Source: Bacteroidales bacterium
GTDB lineage: Bacteria; Bacteroidota; Bacteroidia; Bacteroidales; F082
Length of the DNA stretch: 45,053 bases
Assembly (NCBI GenBank): GCA_017616735.1
Contig: JAFZXP010000058.1
Coordinates: forward strand, 1 to 45,053
Direction: 5' to 3'
Positions 30,956 through 40,842 of the stretch are shown here, piece after piece. Position 1 is the stretch's first letter. Each line of letters opens with the position of its first letter. The translations under genes were made by a program, and so were the position numbers. The notes below the pieces were generated by a model. That model was not told the origin of the DNA and made no database searches. It saw only the letters and a list, made by a program, of their open reading frames with translations.

Positions 30956-33613
30956 TTAATCAATTGAACCGCCAATCGAGAAGTGGAACTGGCTACCCGA
31001 AGCGTCGGCGGCACCTGGCACCTGGTCGAAACCGTAACCCCAGTCGAGGCCAAGCATTCCGAACATCGGCAGGTAAATTCTGACGCCCAAACCGGCCGAA
31101 CGGTAAAGCTCGAACGGATTGAATTTATCGAATCCGAGCCAGCAGTTACCAGCCTCAACAAATGTCAGCGCATAGATGGTGGCCGATGGGTTGAGTGACA
31201 ATGGATAACGCAACTCCATTGTGTACTTGGCGAATATGTTACCGCCTTCGTTGCCGTTGAGCGAATAGGTAGGCGTCAGTGATGTATTGGCATAACCTCT
31301 CATGCCTATCAGCTCTCGTCCATCGAAGTTATATGCTCCGGTCAGTCCGTCGCCTCCCAAGCAGAAACGCTGGAACGGGGTGACACCGATATCAGGATTG
31401 TAATAACCCAACAAGCCGAAGCGGGCACGTGTCATCAACACGAGTTTATCGGCGAGCTCGGTGTACAAAGCGGCTTTGAATTTCCATTTATGGAATTCCA
31501 CCCAGTGGAACATGGCGTCTTCTCTTTCGTCCTCATCAGGATATTGGGCATAGTAGTCGACATCGTCGAAGAGCGAATACGGCGGGGTGAGTTCCAAAGA
31601 AAGCACAAACTCCGAACCATAGCGCGGATATATCGGGTTGCTGGTCGAGTTACGTCCGAAAGTGATGTTATATCCGATCAAATTAAAGTCGCCGTTACCT
31701 GTACCGAAGTTGAAGACACTCTTATAGTTGTCAAGATTGTACTTGATAAAGTTGACACCATTGTAGAGCGTGAAATAGTCATCAGGCCATTTCAGACGGG
31801 TTCCTATACCCACCGAAAGACCTGTCTGCATAAACCTTCCGGTTGTTTCGGTGTAGGTGTTGCGGTACGACGAATGGTACACCGACACTGTGAGAGCGTT
31901 AGGCTTCTTGCCGCCAAGCCAAGGCTCGGTGAATGTCACGCCGTAGTTGATATAGGTGGTACCGTAGGTCTGGATTCTGAACGACAGCTTCTGTCCGTCG
32001 CCTTGAGGAATCGGGCGCCAAGCGTCTTTTTTGAAGAAATTGCGCAATGACACGTTGTTGAGGTTCAATCCCAACGACAGCATCAGTCGGTTGTAGCCCC
32101 ATCCGGCCGAAACCTCCACCTGATCGTTAGGTGTCTCCTCCACTATGTAGTTGATATCAACCGTGCCGTCCTGCGGATCGGGTTGAATGTCGGGTAGCAG
32201 CTTTTCGGCGTCGAAATACTGCAAAGCCGAGAGTTCACGTACGGTTCTGATGATATCGCTGCGGCTGTACAACTGACCTGGGCGTGTATACATCTCTCGC
32301 AGTATAATCTTGTCGTTTGTCTTGGTGTTGCCCTTGACGGTGACACGCTTGATTGTAGCCTGATCGCCTTCAACCATTCTCATCTCGAGGTCGATGGTGT
32401 CGTTCTCGACTCTGATTTCCACCGGATCCACACGGAAGAAGAGATAACCGTCGTCCATGTAGAGCGACGAAATATCGTAACCGCCTTCGGTATATGTCAG
32501 GTTTTTCTCAAGAAGCTCTTCGTTGTAGACATCGCCTTTGCGTATACCGAGCACCCGGTTGAGTGTAGCGGTGTCGTATTTGGTGTTGCCCACCCATGTG
32601 ATGTTGCCGAAATAATATTTATCGCCTTCGTTGATATCTAGCATTATTCCGATATTCCTGTCATCCATCACGTAGACTGAATCCTTGACAATCTTGGCAT
32701 CACGATAGCCTTTGGAATTATACTTCTTGATGATTAGGCTCTTGTCGGTTTCGTAATCATCCTTGTTGAAGCGTGACGACTTGAATATACGAGGGCTGAC
32801 GTATTCCGTAGCGTATTCTATGACTTCAGTTTCAGCATCGACAGGTCTCAAAGTGATCAGATCCCACACCGTATTGACGATGGTTGCTCCCAACGGACGC
32901 AAAGGGTCGAATCTGCCGCGTCGCTTGGTATCCTTCATTGCCGCTCTCACTTGTGCGTCGCTAAGCACCTCGTTGTTGTTGACCACAATCTCGCCAATGC
33001 GGACTTTAGATTTCTTGTCGACACTGATAATCAGAGTCACATAGTTGTTCATTGTAGTATCCGGTACCGGAGCTATGCTGACTTCAGCGTTTAGGAAACC
33101 TTTGTCGGCAAAGTAATTCTTGATGATGCGCTGAGTTTTGTTGTAGGTGTGTTCGGTGGCGACGTCACCTCGTGTCAGATTGATTTTCTTTCTCACTTCT
33201 TCGGCCTCCGACTTTTTGAAACCTTTGAATGAGAACTTGCTGATGCGAGGCCGCTCCTTCAAGTCGATGTTAAGGAATATTTTGCCAGCGACCTTCTGTG
33301 TCGATGTTATCTGAATATCTTCGAAGTAGCCTTGCTCCCACAGTTTTCTGATAGCGTCCGAGATTTTATCGCCCGGCACCTTCACCTTCATGCCGACATT
33401 CAGGCCCGAAACCATTACCACCATAGCCGGATCGAAATATTGCACTCCGGTGACGGTGATACCGCCAATCTCGTATTCACGCGGAAAAGAATAGTCGATG
33501 TCAGAGAGGTCGTTGCCAACCTGTATCTGAGCATTCGCCACAGTTCCCGTCGTGATTATAGTCAAACACAACAGGGCTGCGGCCAAAAAATTATATCTCT
33601 TCAAAAATGTCAT
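30956..33613 (-). CDS. bamA: outer-membrane assembly factor BamA
   Basis: BamA inserts beta-barrel proteins into the outer membrane. The 885-residue protein has a signal peptide (ending ANAQ, about residue 29), five POTRA domains (about 50-480; EIGGITVTGVQYFDPAMV opens the first) and a 16-strand Omp85 barrel. FRIQTYGTTYINYGVTFTEP lies early in the barrel and the RGYA of MRGYANTSLTP near the lid-loop region. The last strand ends QFHFSIGGSID rather than with the usual terminal aromatic. It lies 3 bases after uppS and upstream of two chaperone genes. Confidence 0.95.
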   Translation of the reverse strand: MTFLKRYNFLAAALLCLTIITTGTVANAQIQVGNDLSDIDYSFPREYEIGGITVTGVQYFDPAMVVMVSGLNVGMKVKVPGDKISDAIRKLWEQGYFEDIQITSTQKVAGKIFLNIDLKERPRISKFSFKGFKKSEAEEVRKKINLTRGDVATEHTYNKTQRIIKNYFADKGFLNAEVSIAPVPDTTMNNYVTLIISVDKKSKVRIGEIVVNNNEVLSDAQVRAAMKDTKRRGRFDPLRPLGATIVNTVWDLITLRPVDAETEVIEYATEYVSPRIFKSSRFNKDDYETDKSLIIKKYNSKGYRDAKIVKDSVYVMDDRNIGIMLDINEGDKYYFGNITWVGNTKYDTATLNRVLGIRKGDVYNEELLEKNLTYTEGGYDISSLYMDDGYLFFRVDPVEIRVENDTIDLEMRMVEGDQATIKRVTVKGNTKTNDKIILREMYTRPGQLYSRSDIIRTVRELSALQYFDAEKLLPDIQPDPQDGTVDINYIVEETPNDQVEVSAGWGYNRLMLSLGLNLNNVSLRNFFKKDAWRPIPQGDGQKLSFRIQTYGTTYINYGVTFTEPWLGGKKPNALTVSVYHSSYRNTYTETTGRFMQTGLSVGIGTRLKWPDDYFTLYNGVNFIKYNLDNYKSVFNFGTGNGDFNLIGYNITFGRNSTSNPIYPRYGSEFVLSLELTPPYSLFDDVDYYAQYPDEDEREDAMFHWVEFHKWKFKAALYTELADKLVLMTRARFGLLGYYNPDIGVTPFQRFCLGGDGLTGAYNFDGRELIGMRGYANTSLTPTYSLNGNEGGNIFAKYTMELRYPLSLNPSATIYALTFVEAGNCWLGFDKFNPFELYRSAGLGVRIYLPMFGMLGLDWGYGFDQVPGAADASGSQFHFSIGGSID

Positions 33614-33616
33614 TGT

Positions 33617-34366
33617 CTACTTCTTAATTTGTTCACTTGTCTTGCCGAATCTGCGTTCACGGTTCTGATAATCGACAATTGCCTCGTAAAGGTCTTCCTT
33701 CGAAAAATCGGGCCAAAATGTCTTTGTAAAATAAAGTTCAGAATAAGCTATTTGCCACAACAGGTAGTTGCTGATTCGCTCCTCGCCGCTGGTGCGGATA
33801 AGCAGGTCGGGATCAGGCATACCGGCTGTTGCCAAATGATTGTCTATCAATGCTTCATCAATTTGCTCAGGGTTAATTTTGCCCTGCTTGACTTCAGCGG
33901 CTATATCCTTAACCATCTTGGTCAACTCCCAACGCGATGAGTAGCTGAGACAAAGGGTAAGCGTCATGCGGGTGTTGTTTTTGGTGTTGTCGATAGCGTA
34001 CATCAAGGCATCGTACTGCGATTTTGGAAGACGCTTCAAATCGCCTATGGCATTTAAACGTATATTATTGTCGTTCAATGTCTTAAGCTCATTTTTTAGA
34101 GCGCTTGTCAGCAGTGACATCAAAGCATCGACTTCAATTGTCGAACGATTCCAGTTTTCGGTGGAGAAAGCGTATAAAGTAAGATATTTTACTCCGAGTT
34201 CGGCGCAGGCTTCGGTGGTGGCACGCACGGCTTCAACGCCATGCTGGTGACCAAAGATACGCATCTTGCCCTGCTGCTTGGCCCAACGACCGTTGCCATC
34301 CATGATGACAGCTATGTGCTGAGGCAGGCGTTCCATTATAATCTTATCTTTCAAGCTCTCCATCAT
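33617..34366 (-). CDS. uppS: isoprenyl (undecaprenyl) diphosphate synthase UppS
   Basis: This cis-prenyltransferase makes the lipid carrier for peptidoglycan and O-antigen. [10 protein letters not shown] holds the catalytic Asp (D23), followed by [21 protein letters not shown] and the C-terminal [18 protein letters not shown]. Length is 249 residues, normal for the family. The ATG at 34366 overlaps the stop of the DUF6089 gene by four bases (ATGA). The order DUF6089-uppS-bamA-ompH is familiar from Bacteroidales. Confidence 0.95.
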   Translation of the reverse strand: MMESLKDKIIMERLPQHIAVIMDGNGRWAKQQGKMRIFGHQHGVEAVRATTEACAELGVKYLTLYAFSTENWNRSTIEVDALMSLLTSALKNELKTLNDNNIRLNAIGDLKRLPKSQYDALMYAIDNTKNNTRMTLTLCLSYSSRWELTKMVKDIAAEVKQGKINPEQIDEALIDNHLATAGMPDPDLLIRTSGEERISNYLLWQIAYSELYFTKTFWPDFSKEDLYEAIVDYQNRERRFGKTSEQIKK

Positions 34367-35193
34367 TCAAAGTTTTTATATTTGCTTTTAATGTTACAAT
34401 CCTTGCCTGTCGGAAGCAAGAATTTATAAGTCAGCGACAGGTTGAGGTAACCATACCAGTCGAGATCGTCGGGATTGCCGCGTTGTATGTATTCAGCGCC
34501 CGAATTGCCCGTGAAATTGGTAGGGTCGCTATACTGGTTGTTGACCGTCGGATAGTAAGCATGGCAATCGTCGAGCCAGTCGGTGAGTGCCAGATGCCAG
34601 CGCCACTCCACGCCCATCCCGATACGTTGCGACAAACTGTATTTCATGCCAATGCCGAATGGGATTGAAACAGCCAGCTTGCTGTATTTGCTTTCGCCAT
34701 TCATAATCACTATGCCTTCGTAATCGACATCGGTCAGCACACTGCACAATTCCGTGCCGTCTTCGGCCTTAGGATTGAAAGTCAGCACCGAAACACCGCC
34801 GAATATATAGGTAGTCAGGCCGCTGCGGCGGCTGCCGGTGAAGTAATCCAAAAAGTTGAACTCGGCCGTTAAGGCAAAATCGTTAACATTGTCGGTGAAC
34901 GAAAGGCCTCTTTCCGGACGATAGCCTGAAGCCTCGTCGCTGCCAGCCAGCTGCAGATTGGAATAGGCAAAGCGGAATGCCCAGCGTGTACCGCTGTAAA
35001 ACCGCACTATTGCGCCCCAGCCAAGCTTGCTTTGAACAAACGGAATCTTGGGGTTGACATCGCCCATATAATACGACAAACCGACTGATCCGCCCACTTC
35101 AACTACCTGTGCGGAAGCCTCATTGCGGACTAAAAATTGCCCGCAAATAAAGAATATCAACGCAACTAAACCGAACTTTCTCAAATTTTTCAT
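34363..35193 (-). CDS. DUF6089-type outer-membrane protein
   Basis: A 276-residue secreted protein with a signal peptide (about residues 1-28, ending SAQ). The mature part begins [15 protein letters not shown], the usual opening of this family, and continues with barrel-like strands ([36 protein letters not shown]). Its conserved place directly before uppS and bamA suggests a role in envelope assembly, but no activity is known to me. Confidence 0.8.
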   Translation of the reverse strand: MKNLRKFGLVALIFFICGQFLVRNEASAQVVEVGGSVGLSYYMGDVNPKIPFVQSKLGWGAIVRFYSGTRWAFRFAYSNLQLAGSDEASGYRPERGLSFTDNVNDFALTAEFNFLDYFTGSRRSGLTTYIFGGVSVLTFNPKAEDGTELCSVLTDVDYEGIVIMNGESKYSKLAVSIPFGIGMKYSLSQRIGMGVEWRWHLALTDWLDDCHAYYPTVNNQYSDPTNFTGNSGAEYIQRGNPDDLDWYGYLNLSLTYKFLLPTGKDCNIKSKYKNFE

Positions 35194-35252
35194 TCGTCTA
35201 TTTTTCTTCCCTCTTGATAGTCAGCCATTTAAATTTCACCCTAATAAAACGA

Positions 35253-35260
35253 CAAATTTA
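35253..35260 (-). promoter_or_regulatory. -7 promoter box of the DUF6089-uppS-bamA-ompH unit
   Basis: TAAATTTG on the minus strand within the 99-base gap after nadK, leaving a leader of about 57 bases. Confidence 0.5.
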
Positions 35261-35292
35261 CATTTTTATTTAATAACAATGTTAAAAAATTT

Positions 35293-36111
35293 TCAATTTC
35301 TAACATCATTGCCCCATAACAGCTTGTTACGGATGGCCGAGAAGAAGTCTTTCTCGGGCAGTTTGACCATGTTGAAGCTGAATTCAGCCTTGCGAATCTC
35401 GAGTTCCAGATGTTTGTCGACCATATGGCGGCGTGTGTCCAGACTGAGCGAATACTCGTCGCAGCGTCCGTCCACTTTTATCTTAATCACGCTGTTGCCC
35501 GAGATGACAATCGGGCGTATGCTTAAATTGTGCGCAGCGATAGGTGTAATCAGGAAACTGTCGTTGTCGGGAGCGACAATCGGGCCGCCAACGCTAAGCG
35601 AATAGGCTGTGGAACCAGTGGGTGTGGCCAAAATCAGGCCATCGGCCCAATAAGTATTGAGCAGCTTGTCGTCGACGTAAACCTGAATGACTATGAGACT
35701 GCTGCCATCCTTACGCATTACGCACATCTCGTTGAGGGCGTAGTTGATTCCGTTGAACAGCTTCTCCTGCCCCACCAATCTCACCAGCGAGCGTTTTTCA
35801 ATCTCGTATTCGCCTGACAGAATCTTGTGCACAGCGTCAATGGTTTCGTCGGGTGCTATGCCCGAAAGAAATCCCAGGCGTCCGGTATTGATGCCGAGCA
35901 CAGGGATGCCGCTGTCGCGGACCAGTTCAACAGTGTCGAGCATAGTGCCGTCGCCGCCGAACGAGAACAGCATGTCGACTTGGCCTTTCAACTGATCGTA
36001 CGAGTTGAACTTCACTGTTTCGACGCCCGCGCCATGCAACACGTCAATGACTTCTTTCATAAGTCCTTCATATTCAGGATCAAATGTCCTGCCATACAAT
36101 GCTATTCTCAT
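35293..36111 (-). CDS. nadK: NAD kinase
   Basis: NAD kinase makes NADP. FGGDGTMLDT (D54 in GGDG, residues 52-55) is the catalytic and NAD-binding motif, followed by GINTGRLGFLS, NEMCVMRKDGS and the glycine-rich TPTGSTAYSLSVGGPIV. Length is 272 residues, slightly short but complete, because the N-terminal part is compact. It begins 17 bases after the BamA/TamA-like gene, in the same direction. Confidence 0.94.
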   Translation of the reverse strand: MRIALYGRTFDPEYEGLMKEVIDVLHGAGVETVKFNSYDQLKGQVDMLFSFGGDGTMLDTVELVRDSGIPVLGINTGRLGFLSGIAPDETIDAVHKILSGEYEIEKRSLVRLVGQEKLFNGINYALNEMCVMRKDGSSLIVIQVYVDDKLLNTYWADGLILATPTGSTAYSLSVGGPIVAPDNDSFLITPIAAHNLSIRPIVISGNSVIKIKVDGRCDEYSLSLDTRRHMVDKHLELEIRKAEFSFNMVKLPEKDFFSAIRNKLLWGNDVRN

Positions 36112-36128
36112 AAGCTCATTATTTTTAA

Positions 36129-37514
36129 TTATATCGGGGCCACCAGATGTACGAAAAACCCTGTCTCGCCCAAGGCATTGACTCCGTACTCCAAACGCAG
36201 CACTTTATCGTAATATGTTACAAAATCTATACCTACACCCGTGCCGAAAATCCACTCGTTGGCTATTTTTGTAGCCATCCCATCGGGAATCGGCACATTC
36301 CAAGTGTATGCAAAGTCGAAAAACAAATTGGCGTACAAAGCCAAATGTATCTTGCCGAACCGGTCGTTTCTAATTAGAGGCAAATGCTTTGTAACCGGCC
36401 TGAGTATCTCAAACTTGAGGTTATTCTTACAGATAGCGTAATTCAAAGCGTCCACCACATACAAATCAAATGCTCTGACATAGTCGTTTTTGTAGCCCAA
36501 TCCTTGCGACAGGAAATAAGGGGCCGTATTGCTGTCTGACAACTTGGCTGTGACATTCGAGGCCCAGTAAAACCTGCCGGCAATCGGAGTATACCAATCG
36601 GCGGTGATTTTTCCGTAAAACAGGTTGGGCGAATAATCGAACAGCCCTAAGCCTATCTTGGTCAGCTCAAATTCCAGATAATGACCGTCCAAGGGATAGT
36701 TATGATCGTCGCGATAATCGTTTTTAAATATGGCCGTGACCGTAAAATACTGAAAACGAGTGCCGTCAGGGTTGCCGAAATCGGGATTCAACTCGGGCAA
36801 ACTGTCGTTGAACAAACGATTGTCGTATTTTAGCTGCATATACAAAGTGTTGCGGTATCCGAAGCGGTAATACGGCATCAAAAAGGCGTAAAACGACTCG
36901 TGTGCATACTCCGAATCACCTTTGAAATAGCTGATTTTGTCGTTTTCGGTGATGTAGGCCACTTCCCTATCGCGTGTGAATCCCGACGACAACCTCATCC
37001 CGAGCCGCTGTCTGGCAGTGAGATACGGAATATCGTATGTCAAACCGTAATTTTGGTTGTAACCTCCAATTACAGTTAGGTCGAGTTCGTGCTTCAATCC
37101 CCAAAGGTTGCCGTAAACCAAATCGAATCCGTAGCTTAAGCGAGTCCAATCCTTGGCCTCCCACCACGAACGCAGATTGCGGTCGGCATACGCCAAATAA
37201 GGTATAGGCCACAGATACCATCGCTCAACCACACTGATTGTCAATGCTTTAGAGTCCACACTTTCATCCACCCAATCAAAATCGACAAAGTTAAACAAAG
37301 CTGTGTTGAGCAAGTTTTCACGGCTTTGCTTTACCACATCCATATCGCAGATAGTGTCGCCCTCACGAAAGAGCATCTCCCTTTGAATTGTTGACAACTT
37401 GGTGACTTTGTTGCCTTTCAGATCAATCTTCGACACCACAAAACAGCCGTTGTCGTCCTGCGCGAAAGCGGAGGCACAACAAAGGATGAGCAGTATAGTC
37501 AAAAATCTCTTCAT
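36129..37514 (-). CDS. BamA/TamA-family outer-membrane protein with one POTRA domain
   Basis: A 461-residue protein with a signal peptide (residues 1-18, ending AFAQ), a single POTRA-like domain (about 25-100; VSKIDLKGNKVTKLSTIQRE) and an Omp85-type barrel (about 110-461) ending GETGFFVHLVAPI. It is much smaller than BamA (885) and lacks the other POTRA repeats, so it is not the main insertase. It could act in translocation of a specific substrate or as an accessory factor. It lies 6 bases after rsgA. Confidence 0.82.
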   Translation of the reverse strand: MKRFLTILLILCCASAFAQDDNGCFVVSKIDLKGNKVTKLSTIQREMLFREGDTICDMDVVKQSRENLLNTALFNFVDFDWVDESVDSKALTISVVERWYLWPIPYLAYADRNLRSWWEAKDWTRLSYGFDLVYGNLWGLKHELDLTVIGGYNQNYGLTYDIPYLTARQRLGMRLSSGFTRDREVAYITENDKISYFKGDSEYAHESFYAFLMPYYRFGYRNTLYMQLKYDNRLFNDSLPELNPDFGNPDGTRFQYFTVTAIFKNDYRDDHNYPLDGHYLEFELTKIGLGLFDYSPNLFYGKITADWYTPIAGRFYWASNVTAKLSDSNTAPYFLSQGLGYKNDYVRAFDLYVVDALNYAICKNNLKFEILRPVTKHLPLIRNDRFGKIHLALYANLFFDFAYTWNVPIPDGMATKIANEWIFGTGVGIDFVTYYDKVLRLEYGVNALGETGFFVHLVAPI

Positions 37515-37520
37515 AGGCCG

Positions 37521-38429
37521 CTAATCATCCATCATGTTACAATAGTTCTCATAACGCCAATCGGCTATAACATTCTGATTTACAGCTTCTTTTACAGCAC
37601 AATCAGGCTCATGCAAATGCGTGCAGTTGTTGAAGCGGCAGTCGTGCATCACGGCGCGCATCTCGGGGAATCGCTGTGCCAAAGTATCCTTCTCCATATC
37701 GAAAAGAGCGAATTCCTTGATGCCCGGAGTGTCGATGATATAGCCGCCGAAGCCAAGCGGATACATTTGGGCGTATGTGGTGGTATGCTTTCCTTTTTCG
37801 TGCACTTCGGATATCTCACCCACACGAAGATTCAAGCTGGGATCCAATCGGTTGACCAATGCCGATTTGCCTACACCCGAATGACCCGAAAACATACTCC
37901 TTTTGTCTTTCATCAAAGCCTTAAGGCGATCGCAGTTGTAGCCTGTCTTGGCCGATATCATAAACGACTCGTAACCGATTCCGTTATAAACACGCATCAG
38001 CTCTTCAGCTGCGGCAACCTGCTCTGAATCATAGATATCGCATTTGTTGAACACTATGACAACAGGGATATGATAAGCCTCGGCAGTCACCGTAAAACGG
38101 TCGATAAAACCTGTCGAAGTGCGTGGCTGCGCTATGGTGGCCACAAGTATGGCCTGATCCACGTTGGCAGCTATGATATGCGATTCTTTCGACAGATTGA
38201 CCGACTTGCGGACTATCACGTTGTTGCGAGGCAAAATCTTGTCGATAACGCAAGTATCCTTGTCGCGTTCTTTTTCAAAATTAACCAAATCGCCCACAGC
38301 CACTGGGTTGGTAGTGCGCAATCCGTCAAGGCGTATCTTGCCTCTCAAGCGGCACAATACCACCTGTCCGGCATCGTCCTGAACGTCATACCAGCTTCCA
38401 GTTGACTTGATAACTCTTCCTATCGGCAT
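37521..38429 (-). CDS. rsgA: ribosome small-subunit GTPase RsgA
   Basis: RsgA assists late 30S subunit maturation. The 302-residue protein has an N-terminal OB-fold (about 1-70), a circularly permuted GTPase with NKCD (128-131) before GHSGVGKS (182-189) and DTPGIKEF, and a C-terminal zinc knuckle (HDCRFNNCTHLHEPDC). All features are intact. It starts just upstream of the envelope genes and has its own promoter box at 38450. Confidence 0.95.
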   Translation of the reverse strand: MPIGRVIKSTGSWYDVQDDAGQVVLCRLRGKIRLDGLRTTNPVAVGDLVNFEKERDKDTCVIDKILPRNNVIVRKSVNLSKESHIIAANVDQAILVATIAQPRTSTGFIDRFTVTAEAYHIPVVIVFNKCDIYDSEQVAAAEELMRVYNGIGYESFMISAKTGYNCDRLKALMKDKRSMFSGHSGVGKSALVNRLDPSLNLRVGEISEVHEKGKHTTTYAQMYPLGFGGYIIDTPGIKEFALFDMEKDTLAQRFPEMRAVMHDCRFNNCTHLHEPDCAVKEAVNQNVIADWRYENYCNMMDD

Positions 38430-38449
38430 CGTTTTTGAAAAATTCGATG

Positions 38450-38457
38450 CAAAGGTA
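38450..38457 (-). promoter_or_regulatory. -7 promoter box of rsgA
   Basis: TACCTTTG on the minus strand, 20 bases before the rsgA ATG, in the gap after dprA. Confidence 0.6.
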
Positions 38458-38477
38458 CGGATTTTTATTGAATTATG

Positions 38478-39575
38478 TCACAACTTTTGATAACGTTTTC
38501 CCGGAAGAGCCGTCAGCACCCCGTCGAACTCAAGCGACAGCAGCACCGACGCTATTTTTGAAGGCGAAAGATCGGTTCCGACTATGATATCGTCGAGCTG
38601 TACAGTCTTTTTATCGGCAAAGACATCCATCACCTTTTGCTCATCGTCGCTAAAATCGCGGAACAGCCGCATTTGCTTGGCCACAGTCTTGGTGTCGATG
38701 TCCCAATTCATCACACGGCTGATATCAGCGGCACCTGTCACCAGATGCGCCTTGTTGGTCATGATTAGCATGTTGCACCCCTCACTGTAGATATCGCCTA
38801 TCCGCCCTGGCACGGCAAACACTTCTCTATCATAGGAGTTGGCTATGTCAGCAGTTATCATCGCTCCGCCTTTGATTGCGCTTTCAACCACCACCAGACA
38901 GTCGACCATACCCGACACAATTCGGTTGCGTTGCGGAAAATTCTCGCGCAGCGGCATCGTTCCGCTCATAAACTCAGTTAAAACACCTCCTTTCTCAAGC
39001 ATTTCAATTGCCAATTTTCTGTTTTTTGCCGGATAAATAGTTTGCATTCCATGTCCCAGCACACCCACGGTAGCAAGATTATATTTCAAGGCGGCGCTGT
39101 GTGCCATGGCATCCACACCATACGCCAATCCACTGATTATCAATATATTATTGCTCGAAATCTCTTCGATTATTTTTTCGGCCATAAATCGTCCGTAATC
39201 GGTGATATTACGGGTGCCGACCATGCCCATCACCTTTGCCGCGTTTAAGTTGGCATTACCTTTGTAATATAGCACCAACGGACAGTCAGCGCAGTGTTGC
39301 AGCCGTTTCGGATAGTCAGCATCAAGATAGTACAACGGCTTGATACCATTTTTCTCGATAAAAACAAACTCCTGTTCAACTCGGTCAAACATTTTGTGCG
39401 ACACAATACCGTCAACAGTTTCAGGCTTGATGCCCGGTATCTGTTCCAGAGCCTTTCTCGACTCACAAAACACTGCTTCGGCACCACCGCAGTAGGCCAC
39501 CAGCTTCTTGCTGTTCACATACCCTATTCCGGGCAAAAGCGTGAGAGCGATTTCATATAATTTACGTCTTTCCAT
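38478..39575 (-). CDS. dprA: DNA-processing protein DprA
   Basis: DprA loads RecA onto single-stranded DNA during natural transformation. The 365-residue protein has an N-terminal SAM/HhH-like region (LTLLPGIGYVNSKKLV), the Rossmann core (GLAYGVDAMAHSAAL, FPQRNRIVSGM, KGGAMITAD) and a C-terminal winged-helix-like region. The ATG at 39575 is supported by the family's N terminus and lies four bases after a promoter box, so the mRNA is almost leaderless. No other competence genes are in the window; DprA is widespread even in bacteria not known to be transformable. Confidence 0.94.
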   Translation of the reverse strand: MERRKLYEIALTLLPGIGYVNSKKLVAYCGGAEAVFCESRKALEQIPGIKPETVDGIVSHKMFDRVEQEFVFIEKNGIKPLYYLDADYPKRLQHCADCPLVLYYKGNANLNAAKVMGMVGTRNITDYGRFMAEKIIEEISSNNILIISGLAYGVDAMAHSAALKYNLATVGVLGHGMQTIYPAKNRKLAIEMLEKGGVLTEFMSGTMPLRENFPQRNRIVSGMVDCLVVVESAIKGGAMITADIANSYDREVFAVPGRIGDIYSEGCNMLIMTNKAHLVTGAADISRVMNWDIDTKTVAKQMRLFRDFSDDEQKVMDVFADKKTVQLDDIIVGTDLSPSKIASVLLSLEFDGVLTALPGKRYQKL

Positions 39576-39579
39576 GCCG

Positions 39580-39587
39580 CAAAGATA
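39580..39587 (-). promoter_or_regulatory. -7 box of a near-leaderless transcript (dprA)
   Basis: On the minus strand, TATCTTTG-CGGC-ATG. The expected transcription start lies one to three bases before the start codon. Confidence 0.6.
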
Positions 39588-39722
39588 AGAACTATTTTAA
39601 TACATACAACATTGATTTTCAATATTTTATGTTAATTTTTATTAACATTTTTGTTAAAAAAACATTACTTTGTAATAAAAAATTAACATCTCAAAATGGA
39701 CATACCATATTAATAAAAGCAT

Positions 39723-39730
39723 TATCTTTG
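39723..39730 (+). promoter_or_regulatory. -7 promoter box of the glycosyltransferase gene
   Basis: TATCTTTG followed by a short A-rich leader of about 14 bases to the TTG start at 39747. No clear TTTG is found at the expected upstream distance. Confidence 0.55.
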
Positions 39731-39746
39731 CAAAAAATAAAAACCG

Positions 39747-40802
39747 TTGGGAAAAAACATTCTGATATGTCCTTTGAACTGGGGCTTGGGGCACGCAACA
39801 CGTTGTGTTCCAATCATTAAGTCTTTGGCAAGTCAAGGACACAAGGTGATTATTGCCGCCGACGAAGGTCCGCTGGCATTTTTGCAGAAGGAATTTCCCG
39901 ACATGGATTTCATAAAACTGCCCGGATTCTCACCCAAATACAGTCGCTCCAACTCTCAGGTATTCAAACTGATGACAGCATTTCCGGGGGCTCTGAGGGA
40001 TTTTCGCAAAGACCACAAAGCCGTGGAGCAGATTGTCAAAAGCCACGGTATCGACATGGTGATTTCCGACAATCGTTTCGGTTGCTGGAGTCGACAAGTG
40101 CCGTCGGTTTTCATCACTCACCAGTTGCACATTCAAGTGCCCAAGTTTTGGCGGTTCACGATGCCGCTGGTCAATTGGTTCAACAACAGCTATTTACGAA
40201 AGTACGATGAGATTTGGGTGCCCGATCAGGCCGACGAGCCGTCGCTGTCGGGCAAGCTGTCGCATCCGGCCATCCGCAAGTTCAAAACCAAATACATCGG
40301 TTTGTTGAGCCGTTTTGAGCCGTGCAATCAGGACGAAACCGAAAAAGACAATAAATATCTGGTGATTCTGTCAGGGCCCGAGCCACAAAGAACCATGTTT
40401 GAAGATATAGTGTTGAAACAAGCCGCTCAAATCAAAGACAATGTATTGATTCTAAGAGCTAAACCCGACACTTACGATCTTCCCGGCGACATTTCAGACA
40501 ATGTCAGCATGTTCAACCATGTTGACGATGAAATGTTTGTACAGTTGGTTGACAGCGCCGAGAACATCATCTGCCGTGGCGGTTATTCATCGCTGATGGA
40601 TCTCATCCGGCTTGGCAGAAACGCCTACCTGGTGCCTACCCCCGGCCAAACCGAGCAAGAGTATCTGGCAAGGCATCTGAGCGAAGCCGGCTGTTTCAAT
40701 TGGTGCAAACAAAGTGATTTTCAATTAGATAAGGTCAAAATTCCAAAAATAAACATCAGAGAAAGATTCAACGACAATGATGTTTTAGACCTTCATCTTT
40801 AG
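39747..40802 (+). CDS. GT-B type glycosyltransferase family protein (TTG start)
   Basis: A 351-residue protein with the N-terminal glycine-rich loop LNWGLGHATRCVPII and a C-terminal nucleotide-sugar half containing CRGGYSSLMDLIRLGRNAYLVPTPGQTEQEYLA, as in MurG-like and family 28 transferases. Donor and acceptor are unknown. No ATG precedes the conserved start, and a promoter box lies 16 bases before the TTG at 39747, so TTG is the probable initiator. It sits alone before lgt (40-base gap), possibly on one transcript. Confidence 0.82.
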   Translation: MGKNILICPLNWGLGHATRCVPIIKSLASQGHKVIIAADEGPLAFLQKEFPDMDFIKLPGFSPKYSRSNSQVFKLMTAFPGALRDFRKDHKAVEQIVKSHGIDMVISDNRFGCWSRQVPSVFITHQLHIQVPKFWRFTMPLVNWFNNSYLRKYDEIWVPDQADEPSLSGKLSHPAIRKFKTKYIGLLSRFEPCNQDETEKDNKYLVILSGPEPQRTMFEDIVLKQAAQIKDNVLILRAKPDTYDLPGDISDNVSMFNHVDDEMFVQLVDSAENIICRGGYSSLMDLIRLGRNAYLVPTPGQTEQEYLARHLSEAGCFNWCKQSDFQLDKVKIPKINIRERFNDNDVLDLHL

Positions 40803-40807
40803 TTTCT

Positions 40808-40834
40808 ATAACCAATAAACAATAACCAATAAAC
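40808..40834 (+). repeat. short direct repeat before lgt
   Basis: AATAACCAATAAAC-type words occur twice in a row in the glycosyltransferase-lgt gap, with no hairpin. It resembles the other simple spacers of this genome. Confidence 0.5.
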
Positions 40835-40842
40835 ATTAAAAA

